A DNA stretch of 64,000 bases from the NCBI GenBank assembly GCA_036244855.1, contig BQKZ01000003.1, forward strand, positions 138,090 through 202,089, in the 5' to 3' direction. This document shows, in pieces, positions 45,628 to 58,199 of this stretch. The notes beneath the pieces were generated by a model. The model worked only from the letters and a program-made list of their open reading frames with translations. It did not search any database and had not been told where the DNA came from. Numbering within the stretch: the stretch's first letter is position 1; every line of letters begins with the position of its first letter. The translations under genes were made by a program, and so were the position numbers. This DNA comes from Temnopleurus reevesii (lineage: Eukaryota > Echinodermata > Echinoidea > Temnopleuroida > Temnopleuridae).

Positions 45628-48600
45628 TCAAACATTGACTCTGGTTAGAGAGATATAGACTCTTTGACCAAAGGAGAGATCAACAGAACAAAGTGCCTTC
45701 AAGATCAACAATGTTGCATTATAGAGGGCTGCACCATGAACATCAGATATGTAGGAAATTACTGGTCCTGGTGCTAGGGTGGATGCAAAGAAGGCCTTGC
45801 CAAGAGTACAGAGGGAGGTACAAGCCCATTTGCATTGCTAAGTTGCATGCCACGGGTCCAAAGCTTGAGGACAAAATCAAGGCCTCTTTGATTATTGCCG
45901 AAGATCAGGACCAAGGTTTTCTGAAATGCCATGGATATAGATGTAGAGGAAGTGCGATGCAGTATACCAACATCTCCCAAGATGTAGTGATGAGTGGAGC
46001 ACACCAGCCAAGGTGCATAGCAAGTTTTCAGGGCAGGTAGTGATGAGTTTGAAATGATCCATGTGATGGCGACCAGGGTTAGGTCTGGTGATCTCCTCAC
46101 AATCTGCATTATCTAGATCAAATATGGAGGAAATACTGGCCTCACTCTTGAAAGTATGCCAAGAGTGAAGACATAGATAACAGATTGAATGCACCTCTGT
46201 CATAGTATTTGCCATGTTGAGATCAATCGCCATGATCAGACCCCAAGATCATCTATGCCGAGAAGATGAAATCCTAAAGCTTGTTTTAACTTGGAGCTTT
46301 GCACCATGTTGTATGCCAAGAAACAAAGCATCAAGCCTCCAATAATAGTCAATGTGATAATTTCTTGGTATCACACCCTATGTTTTAAAAATCATTTGCG
46401 CCATAGAGATCAAAGCTTTAAAGATCAAAGAGAGATTATTTTTATAGTTTGCGATTTGTGTGTTCAATTATCTGATAATGATCAGAATTATCACATCCCA
46501 CCGCTGCCACCATCTTAAAAATTTCAGCATTTTTCAGAAAATGACGATTTTGTTTGCAATGTACATTATTGCAACAGCCATGAATAGTGGCAGGGTAAAT
46601 TGTTAAGTGGACATATAAATTCTTGTGTTATTACTTGCAAAATAACACCATTTTGCATTGTGATCATACACCCCTTAATAAGGACAAATTACAAAGAGTG
46701 TCATGTTTCCAAATTCCAATATAACTAATTGGAAAAAAGCCAATGATGAAACTTTTGAATCCTATAAAACACTAAAAAAAAATAGAATTTTATAAAAGTC
46801 ATATAGAAATGCAATACCAATGAATTCTCCATCCTGAAAATCAAAAGTTCCATAATAATTTTATTTCCATGATGGAATAAATTGGGTGATAACTTTTCCA
46901 TAGTACTGTAATTCAGATCATTGCTTATAATTTTGAATTATACTTTGAAATGTAAATAATTTTGACAGTAAATGAAACTGAATTTGAGACAATCATGGTT
47001 CTGAAATTATGCTTCATTATCTTATGCAGTGAAACAAGATTTCTAGAATTTTGAAGAGATAGATTAGATGAATAGTTATTCAATAGTCCAGGATAGGATT
47101 CTAAACGAAATTTGAAAGTGCATTTCATAATTATTAGCAATATTAGCATGAATGAATGAATCATTTCCTATGAGAAACTTTATACGAGTGGTGCGTAGAT
47201 TGTACTCACTGATTGATAACATTGGAATCAGAATATCAAAGATGCCACTGGACATGCTTATTAGCATTTGAATTTGATTGCAGTGTTTGAACAGGGAGGC
47301 TAGATTCTAGGTTTGAATAGAAGTAATGACAGGGATATGGGAGAAACAAATTAAAATCTAGAACAAATCAATTGCCAAATAGATGTTTACACACTTTACA
47401 TTACCTCAATTGTTCCACACATACATTGTATGCACTGTTTTAATAGTTTCATGCATCACAACTTGACTTCAATGGATAGGAATTCATGCCTTTGATTTTA
47501 GTGTTAATGAAAAATATTTATGTGTTTTCAAATAGTGAAGGTAAGAATGCTGATATCATTTTCAGGAGTGCAACTTGTCTTAAATTTTGATTCCGTCCTC
47601 TAACTGGTTACTGGAATTTAGATTGACAAGATGAGTCAATAATTGTAAATCTCAATATTCATGAGATTTTTTTCTAAATCAAAACTAAATGGCATGTACT
47701 CATGAATATTGAGCTTTGTAAGTAAAAATTCACATTGGAACTTCATTTTTTCTTACTGTATTCTTTAAGGATATGTAGAAAAAATTGGGGTTAGAGCACA
47801 TAAATGAGAAATAACAAAGTATTAGAGATTTTGCCTTGTTTCAAATGGCATTAAAATCTGAGAGAGTGTAATGTTAGAAAATATATTCCATTCAATGGTT
47901 CTCTTAACTTACATGTTTAATTACATTAAGAAAGTTGTACTCAAATCTGCTTTCTGATTGACTTTTAATGTTCATTTCTTAAGTCACATAAATAAGGATT
48001 CAATAGGCAAGTTGCAACTACCTGTCACTTGCAGTCAATCCTAGTACTTGTGCAACACACCCTTAGGGGTCTGGACAGTTTTCAATAGACTTTTTTGGTA
48101 TACTCAAAGAGACAAAACAAACACTACAGAAATATCACTATGCACAAGTAAATTTTATTAGACAATTTTAGTAAATAATCTTGCAAAATTATTATCTAAA
48201 GGATGAAATATCAACAGTCATTTACAAAAAATGTTACCTTTATTGTGTGATTTTATGAAACACCAATTGATACAGTGTAGATACTTATGATAAATAGAAA
48301 ATTGATAAATGATTGAACATTTCATTCACAAATAATAATGAGCAATTTAAATGCAGCTGCATTATTTTATTGTCCTATATTTTACAAAGTTGATATTTTG
48401 TGGGGATGAATGATTAATGTGTTCCCCAATTTGTGTTCTTGCCTGAAATTATGATTATCTTGTACATACCATACCTGTCCACAAGACATATCTAGACTTT
48501 TTTACTTGTATAAATTTGTTATGTCAAAAGTGTGTGTACAAATATTTCTTAAGATCAAAACATTTGTTGAAAATGTTTATGTAATAAGATGTTACCGATA

Positions 48601-49700
48601 GCTTTATATTTTCAAATAATATAATTTTTGTAAACAGCGTAAACAAAACAAATTTATTTTCATGCATTCCCATTCAGGTGTGAGAGACGCCATCACATCG
48701 TTGAAATTTAAGTGTTCAATGATATCTTTATTCCAGTGAAATCACTTCTTGCTTGTTGAAGCCTTTTCTCTGCAGATACTGTTGAAATTCAGTATATGGC
48801 TAGCATTTTTGCAATGGTAGATTAGCTCTATAAGCTCAATATTAACTGGTATGCTCCATTGTGTTGCTCTACAGTGTTTATTGTATACATTTTTCAGTAT
48901 GAGCTTTTGACCAATGAATTGATAATACATTTATTCAACTTAAAAAGTGCTGGCCTTACACTAAATTTCATGCAAATACTTGGTGGGTCAATAATATACA
49001 TGTCCCTGTCTGTGGTTGTATATTAAAATGTAAGTCTGAAATGTAAAAATGTGAAATGTAGAAAGTCTTTTCAAGATCAATTGATACACTTATCAATGAA
49101 TTCATTACTTTTATACACATATGTTATCCTTAATTTGTGGAGAATTTATACATTCAATGTCATGCCATGCTCAAGACATACAATTTAGGTGTTTAAGCAT
49201 GGCCAATGGGGCTTGTGTAAATCACACGTAAGATCGCTTTGGTTACATTCTAGATTTCAAACATAATTACCAACGTTACAAGCCTTCACACCACCAATTT
49301 TGAAAAAGACTTAGGGTGTTCTGTAAAAGTACTTTGAATTGATCAATTCTCTTTAGTTATCTCTTAACAGTAACTTATTTGACTTGTAAATGTCTATACA
49401 TAATCATGCATTCCTGAAGATTCTTTAAACAGACATTACGTCTGTATGAATGTAATTTATTCATAATGTTTCGCCGACTATAAGACATTTCATTTTGATG
49501 TATCATTTGCATTGATACTGTACATGAACAAATGTACCTTGAATCAAAACACAAGCTCCTTCATTATGTGTGTGCAAACATATTTTTTACAAATTATATT
49601 TGCTGTATTCTATTTAGTAATTGTAATATTGTGTGACAGGAAACCATACCGACTGGACTGTCACTTTGTTCAAGAGAATAATAAAATTTGAACAAAGAAC
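45628..49700 (+). other. MOK: Probable MOK 3' UTR and downstream DNA
   Basis: No further coding exon follows the stop. AATAAA at 49680-49685 is a candidate poly(A) signal, with others possible earlier. A GC-richer block at 45700-46250 carries long overlapping ORFs on both strands of unknown origin. The remainder is AT-rich without repeats I can name. Confidence 0.4.
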
Positions 49701-49974
49701 AATAATTTCATTGGAGTGTGTTATATAACCTGATCATTTTACATTGTATGGAACATGCCCTAGAGTCTTTTCAGTGAAGTTTTGTTGAACAGAATATGAA
49801 CAACATGGAAAAAATACAGACCAAACAAAGTATTAAAAACAGTATTTAATCATTATCTATTAACATATTTGATGGATATATCCTTTGGAATGGAAATACC
49901 CACATTGATTTTGATATGGGGACTTTTACCTGCTGAGGTTTCTTGAAATGAACTGATTTGTTTTAGGAGGCATG

Positions 49975-50417
49975 CATGTGGGTGAATGTAAATGTGAGTG
50001 TGTGTGAGAAAGATTGGGAAGGGAAGAAGAGCGAATGTTTTTGTCTGTGTGTGTGTGTGTGTGCATGTGGGTGTGAGGGAGAGAGAGAGACTAAAGAAGG
50101 AGAGGGGATGGGAGAATCCACATGTATGTGTGTGTTTGTGTGTGTGTGTGAGTGCGTGATCTGAGAGAGGGGTAAAATGATGTAGCACAAAGAAGAGCTT
50201 GAATGGAGAGATAATGTTGATGAAGGTTTCTGTTCATATGTGAATGTGTGCAATAGAAAGAAGGAGGTTTAATATCGCAGAGCTAAGGGAGTGGAGGAGA
50301 GAACATAAGTGTAATTTTGTGTGGGAACATGTGTGTTTGTTTGTGTGTGTGCGCGCGTTTACGCGTGTGTGTGAGCGAGGGAGAGGGGATTAAGATAGGG
50401 GAGTGAAGGATAGAATG

Positions 50418-50448
<31 letters not shown>

Positions 50449-50450
50449 TT
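49975..50450. repeat. (GT)n/(GA)n microsatellite cluster
   Basis: Runs of TG at about 50045-50062, 50127-50150, 50335-50375 and 50418-50449 are mixed with GAGAGA. It lies between the convergent MOK and DNPH1 genes. The His/Thr- and Ser-rich ORFs over it are composition artefacts. Confidence 0.85.
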
Positions 50451-50822
50451 TTTGTTTTATGTGTGTGATCGTTGGGATAGCTGACACCGACAGATACTAG
50501 AGGAGCAGTCAAACCCAGGTATGCCAAAAGAAAGAAGAGCAGGAAGTAACAGAAAATAGAATGTGTGGGTGTATGTGTGTATAGTGATGTGTTTATACGT
50601 CTGAATGATCAATATCAATTTAATCAATAATTTAAATCATATTACAATTTATGTGAAGTGGTCAAAACATAATCAACTGACAATGACTCCATTCTCCAAC
50701 TTCTATGGATGAACGATTTTTTAACACAAGTAATGACAAGAAATTGAGATGAGGCTTTCACGATATTTCATTTCAATTGAGTTCTTACAGCGACTCGAAG
50801 GTGACCCATTCACAACGCCATT

Positions 50823-50974
50823 TTAATGTGCGTTACCATTCATATTTCCATTGGTGTGAACGGTACCAATCTGTCTGAAGAGTTCGCTGAATATCATCGG
50901 GAGATCCTCCTCTATGTAATCCTTCACTGTGAATAGTTTCCCATCATGAGCTCCGCGAACCATCGCTGACAGAA
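50823..50974 (-). CDS. DNPH1: DNPH1 coding exon 4 (last)
   Basis: Acceptor CACTCCTCTAG. Residues 109-158: ILSAMVRGAHDGKLFTVKDY, then EEDLPMIFSELF and an Asn/Gly-rich end, TAA at 50825-50823. Ser111 is the C-terminal phosphate-binding serine of the family. Confidence 0.95.
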
Positions 50975-53900
50975 CTAGAGGAGTGAAGTTAAAAACGAAA
51001 AGGGGTTGTCAATGAAGTATCTAACTATTGATCACAAACGAGCAGTACACTCCATTCCTATGACGATTTTGATATCTAACCCCTCGATATATTTTCGTCA
51101 AAATAAACATATCGGATTAGATTCAATATCAATGCAATTATCAACGATAAAAAGGTCTGTAAAAGGACACATCGATTGTTTCCTATGCCTTTTCCATAGC
51201 TGAGTAATTCTCTTTGAAATGCACGATGGCCTGACTTTGATTGATCAACTGTTGTCCCTTAGTTAAGTTTGGGACTTGAATGGTTGAAATTTACCATAAT
51301 TTGTTGTTCTTTATTCCATTTAATCCATTCGCTAGTCCACACATCAAAGTTTAACAATGATACAATGAATAAATTACATATTTGGCATCTTTTACTTTCT
51401 GACCTTTCTGCTTCAGTTTGAAAAGATTTTCTAAGCTGTATTTAAAAAATGTGGAAACAAATGAGGTGTAATTCTTTAGATAAAAGAACGATCTTTTTTA
51501 GTAACACGAAATAAAACTCCCACATTTTGTCATGTGTCCGGTGTTATATCCAGTCACGTAGGGCCCCGGAAGGGACATGATTCAACACGAATCTGTGTTC
51601 TGAGACAGTTAACTGTGAATTAACAAAGAATCGTGTTGAATCGTGTTTCTTCCGGGATCATATGTGACCGGGGCATTAGATTTCCAAACTTCCGAACTTT
51701 TTTCCGATGAGTTTCTATGACATTGTGAAATGTACTGAAAGAGCTACTATATCATCATGTTAAAAAAGTGATGGAATGAGCTTGCAATAACACCCCCAAG
51801 TTGCTGAAGCCTATGGAAATTGAATGACCATTTCGTCCGTGTTTTCACGAAGTGACGGGAGCCAAAGGGTATTGCTGCATGAAGACCTAGCTCCAATTCA
51901 ACATAGCTCCAATTCAACGGGTATCCTATCGAACATCGTGTTAATCCTATTGAAGGACACGTTTTAATGGATTTGTAAGTTATTTCGTAAAACAATACCA
52001 TTTGACTCCCATCACTTCGTGAAAACATGGACGATTTGATTCATTATTTTACTCACTTTTGCCTTCTTTTTGTCGATATAAGCATAAGACCTTCTTCTTG
52101 AGAAGCTGGGCTCTTCCTAACTCGACACCAACACCCAAAGATGGCTGGGTAACCTCTGCTATCAACACTGGGATGAAGAAAATGAGAGGGAGGGATTATT
52201 TTCTCGTTTTTCGACAAAATATGTTGAATATAGTTATTGTCATTAATTTTAAATATGACTCTTCCCTTTCTCTCCTTTGCTTTAAGAACATAAAAAAGGA
52301 AAATATTTTTTTCGTTTTCAGACAAAATGTGTTGCATATAGTTATTATCATAAATACTAAATATGACTCATACCTTTCTCTCCTTTTGATGTGTAATTGT
52401 TATTTTTGTCATTGCAGGCTTTACCTTCGCTATGTTATTCTTTTAGCAAATTCAAATAAACCATCTGAATTTGATTGAATTATATCAATCAATTGCCAAA
52501 GCAAGACATAAATGGTTTACAAACGATGTGTTGAGTCTAGCACTACAAAGAGAAGTATAACATCTCCACAAATTCATTATAAAGAATGTTATTACCCGCT
52601 TGATGAATGTTACGCTATATATCATTGTAGATAATATGTTATCATTATTTGTTCATTTGATTGAAACTTAATCATGTATTCAATCGATTGATATCAGCAA
52701 CCACTTGCTGTCAATTTATCATGCATCTTGCTTCAAGTCACATTCGTATTTCATTGGCATCTTTCCATTTTGCTATTATTTTCATTTTTAGATCAAACAG
52801 AAAATCGCCACTTTTCTGAATCTCTTTTTTTTTCCTAACCCATTGTCACCGTGACTTCGAGCAAATACATAATATAAAGAGTGGTCCGACGATCGAAATG
52901 TTTACAGTTTTTTTTTTCTTCCTCCTTTCATTTTTCCCCCGACATCCCCATGACGTAATATTATACAGATAATACAATCACAATAATTACCATCAGAAGA
53001 ATCCAACCACTTGATGTCTTGTTCGAATATCTCAGATTCTGCCATGGCTAAACAATAAAATATTATATTAGTACTCATATCTGATGTGAAAGTAAATAAG
53101 GGGTGATATTTTCGGGGTAGTTTCTCACGATGAAAAGAAAGGGTCAGCTAAGGTGTCTGCTTTTGGTCATATAAAACTTGACGTAAAAATGTTAATACGT
53201 ATGCATACATAATTACACCTGAGTGTATAAATTCATATAAATGTTAATATAGTTATAATCATCAGACGATCCCATATCTCTTACCGAATTAAGTATGGTG
53301 AAGTAATAACATACATTGACAAGCTCTTCCCTTTTAATTCTTGCATTTCCAATCTGTTCCTAAATTATCGCTCTACCATATATTCACCTTCTCATACATG
53401 TATATTTGTCATATTATTTGGCAATTATGTTATACTGTACAATATTGTTCACGCATTTTGCTTTAGCTCTTTTTTTCTGGGGGGGGGGGGTTGTTTCTAT
53501 TTCATACCATGTATACTCTGCATCCCCAATGTTTATCCTAGTTTTATATGTCTGTAAATATGCTTGTATTCTGAGATGAACAATAAAGTATATTCATTTA
53601 TAAAATGTAAAATTTTAATCGAATTTAAAGTATATACTCTTTTTGTTCACGGGGGTACCTTTGAGATTTTCCTCCTAAAAATAGTACCCGTAATATATCT
53701 TGCAGGGGCTATCGTATTTCGGAGTTCATGGGGGATATTACAAAGGTTGAGACAGTATCTAGGATTTATCATTACTTAAAAAAGAAGGGGGGCATTACAA
53801 ATAATACATATTAAGTAGATCGCATAGTTGTATAAATTCGCATACACTTCATCAGATAAGAACAAAGATAATTCCATAAAATGAATTAAAAGGTAATTTG

Positions 53901-54527
53901 AAAGATCCTTTGCATTGTTTACGAAAATGGAACCGGCTTAGATTGTGATGCTCGCACATTTCAATATTGTGACGTAAAGGGATATTGTACGATAACAGAT
54001 TTGATTCTTGAAATAGTATTAATTTGTAATCATGTTATCATAGGCATATATGCATATTGGGTATGGTAATCCCCTTAAAGTAATGTGGATCATACTACTC
54101 CGTATGAAAAAAAATCTTTTCTATTGTATATATAACATTATTTGTCTAGTACCTTTGTCTAGTACAGATTATAATAATAATAATAGATGCAATTTATATA
54201 GCGTACGTATCCACTCTGCTGAGTGCTCAAGGCGCTTTACATTATTATTACCCTGGCTTTAGCCCGGCAGCCAAGGATAGTAATACAGATTACTAATAAG
54301 CTTCACCAAAGTTTCGGTTCACCATCCAATTACAAAAATAATATGTCGTTCGATCCTCAAACTCACTCACCAGCTTCGATGTGAAGTACGTCTTTATTTC
54401 CAATGACCTCTGTCAGTACTTGTCCATATTGTTTGAGTTGCTTGATGATCCTGCCATAGAGTTCTGCATCCTGTCGTCCTCCCTGGATACTACCACAGAA
54501 GTAGATCTTCAAGGATTCGTCACCCAT
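50823..54527 (-). CDS. DNPH1: DNPH1: 2'-deoxynucleoside 5'-phosphate N-hydrolase 1
   Basis: Four coding exons on the minus strand: 54527-54371, 53047-52991, 52167-52057, 50974-50823; 158 residues, TAA stop. The enzyme cleaves the N-glycosidic bond of 5-hydroxymethyl-dUMP and related 2'-deoxynucleoside monophosphates, clearing modified nucleotides from the pool. KIYFCGSIQGGRQDAELY (7-24) is the N-terminal nucleotide-binding loop. Asp63 in EQDIKWL, Ser81 in TQPSLGVG, the catalytic glutamate Glu87 in GVELGRA and Ser111 in ILSAMVRG match the family's active site. Length is near the human 174; the longer human N-terminus is absent. The start is the first ATG in the open frame, in a good context (GAGATGG). 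Convergent with MOK. Minus-strand ATTAAA at 50624-50619 is a possible poly(A) signal. Confidence 0.96.
51549..51674. repeat. Palindromic MITE, CCCCGGTCAC family, copy 2
   Basis: CAGTCACGTAGGGCCCCGGA at the left and CATATGTGACCGGGGC at the right, with AACTGTGAATTAACAAAGAA in the core as in 4892-5023. In DNPH1 intron 3. The left end is more diverged. Confidence 0.65.
51838..52030. repeat. Fold-back element close to DNPH1 exon 3
   Basis: CGTGTTTTCACGAAGTGACG at the left and ATCACTTCGTGAAAACATGG at the right, ~38 bp inverted repeats including GGTATTG/CAATACC. It is 193 bp and ends ~26 bases from the exon 3 donor. Confidence 0.65.
52057..52167 (-). CDS. DNPH1: DNPH1 coding exon 3
   Basis: Acceptor TTCATCCCAG, donor GTGAGT. 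Residues 72-108: VLIAEVTQPSLGVGVELGRA, then LLKKKVLCLYRQKEGK. Contains the catalytic Glu87. Confidence 0.96.
52199..52390 (+). repeat. Diverged tandem duplication in DNPH1 intron 2
   Basis: GACAAAATATGTTGAATATA through AATATGACTCTTCCC and TTTCTCTCCTTT at 52213-52280 recurs at 52321-52388 as GACAAAATGTGTTGCATATA through AATATGACTCATACC. Period about 108 bases, roughly 85% alike by eye. Confidence 0.7.
52991..53047 (-). CDS. DNPH1: DNPH1 coding exon 2
   Basis: Acceptor TATTGTTTAG, donor GTAATT. Residues 53-71: AMAESEIFEQDIKWLDSSD, matching the family's IHEQDxxWL segment with the active-site aspartate. Confidence 0.95.
54168..54283 (-). mobile_element. SINE 3' fragment, minus orientation
   Basis: (TAA)n, then GCAATTTATATAGCG, GGCGCTTTACATTATTATTA and CCCTGGCTTTAGCCCGGCAG, as in the SINE copy at 19290-19566. 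In DNPH1 intron 1. Confidence 0.6.
54371..54527 (-). CDS. DNPH1: DNPH1 coding exon 1
   Basis: ATG at 54527-54525. Residues 1-52: MGDESLKIYFCGSIQGGRQD, then AELYGRIIKQLKQYGQVLTE. Donor GTGAGT. The frame stays open upstream but has no other ATG. A CCATTGCAG at ~54586 could be an acceptor for a 5' non-coding exon. Confidence 0.94.
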
Positions 54528-55597
54528 CTCTGTGTGCAGTATGGTTGCTTTGACGAGGAGTTCCAAGATGGCGGTCGTCTGCAATGGGGTGTTTCAAGCA
54601 CCAAGGACATTTGACAATGGACAGTTATCTGAAGAAAACTAGAGCTTGCACGGTGTAGTAAACATTCAAGGAGGTTTGCGGTTGCACCATAGGGGTATCT
54701 TTCAAGAAATAGTCTTGAAAAGGACTGAGCAAAAGCTCAAAAAGATAAAAACACGACGTTCCGAGTCGAATTAACTAACTCGTTCTCAGGTGAAGGAATC
54801 ACAAGTGAGGATAGTTATCTGTTGCTATGGGTTCGCTAGCATGTGATTTCCATTGTCATCTGAATAACATTCTTTTAATATGTTCAATATTAAAAGAATA
54901 TATATAATTTAGGTATCATGCATATATCTAAACAAAATATTATGTAGGTAAACAAATCTGCAGAATGACGAGAGATTGGGATATATTCAATTTTGACATT
55001 ACAATAATATAAAATTGTTACCAGTCCGTTTGTGAATTGATCCTTTCTCTCGCGTGTGGGTATATAGAAAGATCGTGTACTCACAATTCATCTAACCTAA
55101 GCAAATAGGCTTGCCTGCTACGGGAGCAAATATAAGGATGGTGTAGAAACGTGACAGATGAAGCATGTATATGTATTCTGTTCATTATAACTAGGTTTTC
55201 GGCAATATTTACAGGGGATCCGCATAAGGAGTGAGACGGAATGGAGTCCTAAACATCATTATGAAAAAGAAAGAAATGTTCATTTTGAAAATGCCTTGTT
55301 CTGAAAGACAATTGGATCTATGATCAAAATGGTGAGATTTTTCATTCTTTCTTCCTCGCCATGATAAGCGTTACTTGACCATTGTCTGGATTGCTCCCTC
55401 CCCTTTGGTGCCCTTAATGCATGAGACGCCTCTCGGTCTCAAGCATGTCAAGTGGCACACCCTGAATTGGAATATACATGTACCACTATACTTTGCATTA
55501 TAGTGTATGAATCTGCATGTGAGTAGATAACCCCAAAATGAAAAAAGTGTTCGTTATTTCAAAGGTACATATAATAGGCTTTATCAATCCGAAAATT

Positions 55598-55618
55598 AAA
55601 GAAAGAAAGAAAGAAAGG
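55598..55618 (+). repeat. (AAAG)n microsatellite
   Basis: About five AAAG units in otherwise ordinary AT-rich DNA. Confidence 0.8.
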
Positions 55619-56479
55619 ATATAATCATAATAGGCCTATCAATTGTTTGAACATCTGACATTCCGAAAATGAAATAATTCGACAATGAAAAGAAAAGAGG
55701 AAACGAAAAACCTTTTTTTAAAGAAACAAATAGGGCTAGAGAAAATGTTTGAATTAGCTTTAAAAACAAGGTTGCTCTTCCCCTTCCAAAAAGGCCCGTG
55801 GAAAGAGATAAATTGAAGGGTAAAAAACTTCATCCTGATATAGAATGTGCTCTCAGTAGATTAAAAAAAACAATAATCAAACTGTGAAAATTTTAGCAAA
55901 ATCGGACAATCCATTCAAAAGTTATGAATTTTCAAAGCTTTGATTTCCACCCCTCATAGACTCCTTAAATTGCCAACCTACAGGCACAAAACGGTTGCCA
56001 ACATAATAAACATAAAGAACTCTCCATTCACTTTGTACATAAATTTCACATTTTATTCCTTTTAAAGAAAGGTAGACAATGAATCAACAAGATTTACCTC
56101 AAAATGCATGCAGAATCAATAAGTCCATTGTTATACTTCAAGAGAAGAGTAAAGTCTTGTCTATACTTTTCTTTTCTATTTTTCTATTTTTTAACCAGGG
56201 CCAAAAACTACACTTGTACATTCCCTGCGTCAGACAAGGCCGAAACAAATTCTTTCGCATGATCTATTATACCCATCGGAGAAATATCCTAACACAGATC
56301 AATTTCCTCATGCAATGAATAACATAATTGCAATACCGCACCAAAATTACGACTTGTATTTTTACAATTCATTCTTACATTCAGAAACATTGCAGCAGAC
56401 GATTATCCTTCCGCACCGCGTGCATGCCCAATACTTCTGCGCTACTGACCAAAATTGTCCTCAAATGCAAAACCAATTT

Positions 56480-56930
56480 TTCATTCTAAAATCAATCATG
56501 ATCATACTCCCTAGAATTTTTATAAGGGAGTTTCTACAGAAATCAAACGAAAAATGTTTCTTTCATAGTATAAATCTAGCTTGGGCAAATTTGATGCACT
56601 CTCACGGAAGTGAAAATGGAATTTAAAAAAGAATATGTTTTAAACGTGTAAGCTTACGGGATTCTCCTAATTTTAAATGGTCAAAAGAGCATATACTCCC
56701 TAAGATTTTTTAAGGGCTGCCTTAGATATTACAGACACTATAATAATTATGATGTTTCATAGTGTAAAATTGGATATAGTTTGTTTCAGATAAATAGAAA
56801 ACTTCTTAGGAAGGATTTTGCTGTAAGTGGGTGTGCGGTTTTTACGTGTAACCTTATGGGAATCAAGATATTTCAGTAGGTCAAAAGCAGGCATACTCCA
56901 TGGGATTTATAAGACATTAATACAACTGAA
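56480..56930 (+). repeat. Diverged ~200-bp tandem repeat
   Basis: Three starts: CATACTCCCTAGAATTTTTA (56503), CATATACTCCCTAAGATTTT (56690) and GCATACTCCATGGGATTTAT (56890). Between them TTTCATAGTATAAATCTAGC and TTTCATAGTGTAAAATTGGA, then ACGTGTAAGCTTACGGGATT and ACGTGTAACCTTATGGGAAT, recur in the same order. Confidence 0.6.
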
Positions 56931-57259
56931 CTATCCATAGATATGCGTTTCCATTGTCTGAAATTAAACATGAGTCTTGTTTATTTTACTGTGATAATCA
57001 AACATTTGAATTATAATCAAACAAACGTCGTTTTCACGTGCATACATATCTCACAGGTAAGCTGCAGCTGAAATCTACAGAAAAGCATCACTCATGTGAA
57101 GGATATCTCCATTTGTTTGTATGTTTTAGATTCTGTAGGAATAATTATTGTAAACAAATATTTGCAATCTAAAGCCTCATTTCAGCCCCCAAATTGTCAA
57201 AACTACAATGTAAACAAATGTCCTTTTGAAATTGATTTTTAGTGTGGTGTAGGTATAGA

Positions 57260-57560
57260 TGTAGGTGTCGTGGTGTAGTGGTTCGGACTCTCGCCTCTTT
57301 ACTAGAGGGTCGGTGGTTCGAATCTCACCCAGGGCGCTAATTTCCATCAGCAAGAAATTTACCCGCACTTTGTTGCACTCGACCCAGGTGAAAAATGGGT
57401 ACCTGGCAGGAATTTATTCCTTGGAATGCTTGAGCGCTTAAGTGGCTTGCTCGGCAGTTATAGTCAGGGTAATAATATGGTACCTAGTATTAAGCGCAGT
57501 AGAGTATATGCATATAGTGATTGCGCTATATAAATTGACCTATTATGATTATTATTATTA
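57260..57560 (+). mobile_element. Full-length tRNA-derived SINE
   Basis: The head at 57264-57339 has A-box-like GTGGTGTAGTGGTTC and a perfect B box GGTTCGAATC. The body has CAGCAAGAAATTTACCCGC, ACCCAGGTGAAAAATGGGTA, CTTGAGCGCTTAAG and GCGCTATATAAATTG, and it ends in (ATT)n. This is the best preserved of at least five copies here. The head is a Pol III promoter, not a working tRNA gene. Confidence 0.8.
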
Positions 57561-58199
57561 TATTCAGGTGCCATGGTGTGCTGTTCTGACAGTGTGCACA
57601 TGCACAGAGCAACAAAAATCATTCCAACATAATCTAAAAACATACAAACAAATAGAGATATCCTTCATTAGTGATGCTTTTCTGAAAATGTAGGGATGTG
57701 TTACATGTTTGAATGGTATATGCTCTCTGTCTCTTAGAAAAGAAAAAATGCTATCTTTCTGAAAAATTCTTGTCACAAAGATGTCGTCTACCGAAAGTCC
57801 CATTTGAACCAATTCCTGCATGTCATCTCATGGGAGTCATGTTCCACAAATAGTTTCTTCTTAAATTAAGATTTAATGGTCATATAAAAATACTGCTTGA
57901 ATGATAAATGTGTCATTTACTATATATTATTATTTCTATTAATTATAAATTGAAAATTTAATCACGTCTCTTATAACTTCCGATTGCTTTTCATGATTTA
58001 TATTCATTCTAAAATAGCAATTTTGCGCGCAAACCTACGAAAGAAAATCTCCATGGATTATGAATAAATCGCCTCATTATTCATTGTTTTTTAAATCGTA
58101 TTTATTCAATAATTCATAATGTAATATTTTAAATGGGACTTAATTTGCCAAGCTAAACATTCCTTGATCATATTATTATTGACGCATCGAACTATATAT

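Noticed and set aside
49853..50253. His/Thr- and Ser-rich ORFs of 96-111 codons
   Set aside because: Translation of (GT)n and (GA)n microsatellites.
54528..54584. N-terminal extension of DNPH1 (QTTAILELLVKATILHTE)
   Set aside because: The frame is open but its first codon is TTG; no ATG exists there. The ATG at 54527 has a good context and matches the conserved start.
57264..57339. tRNA gene
   Set aside because: It has A- and B-box-like promoter elements but is joined to a SINE body with an (ATT)n tail and has sister copies. It is a tRNA-derived SINE head.
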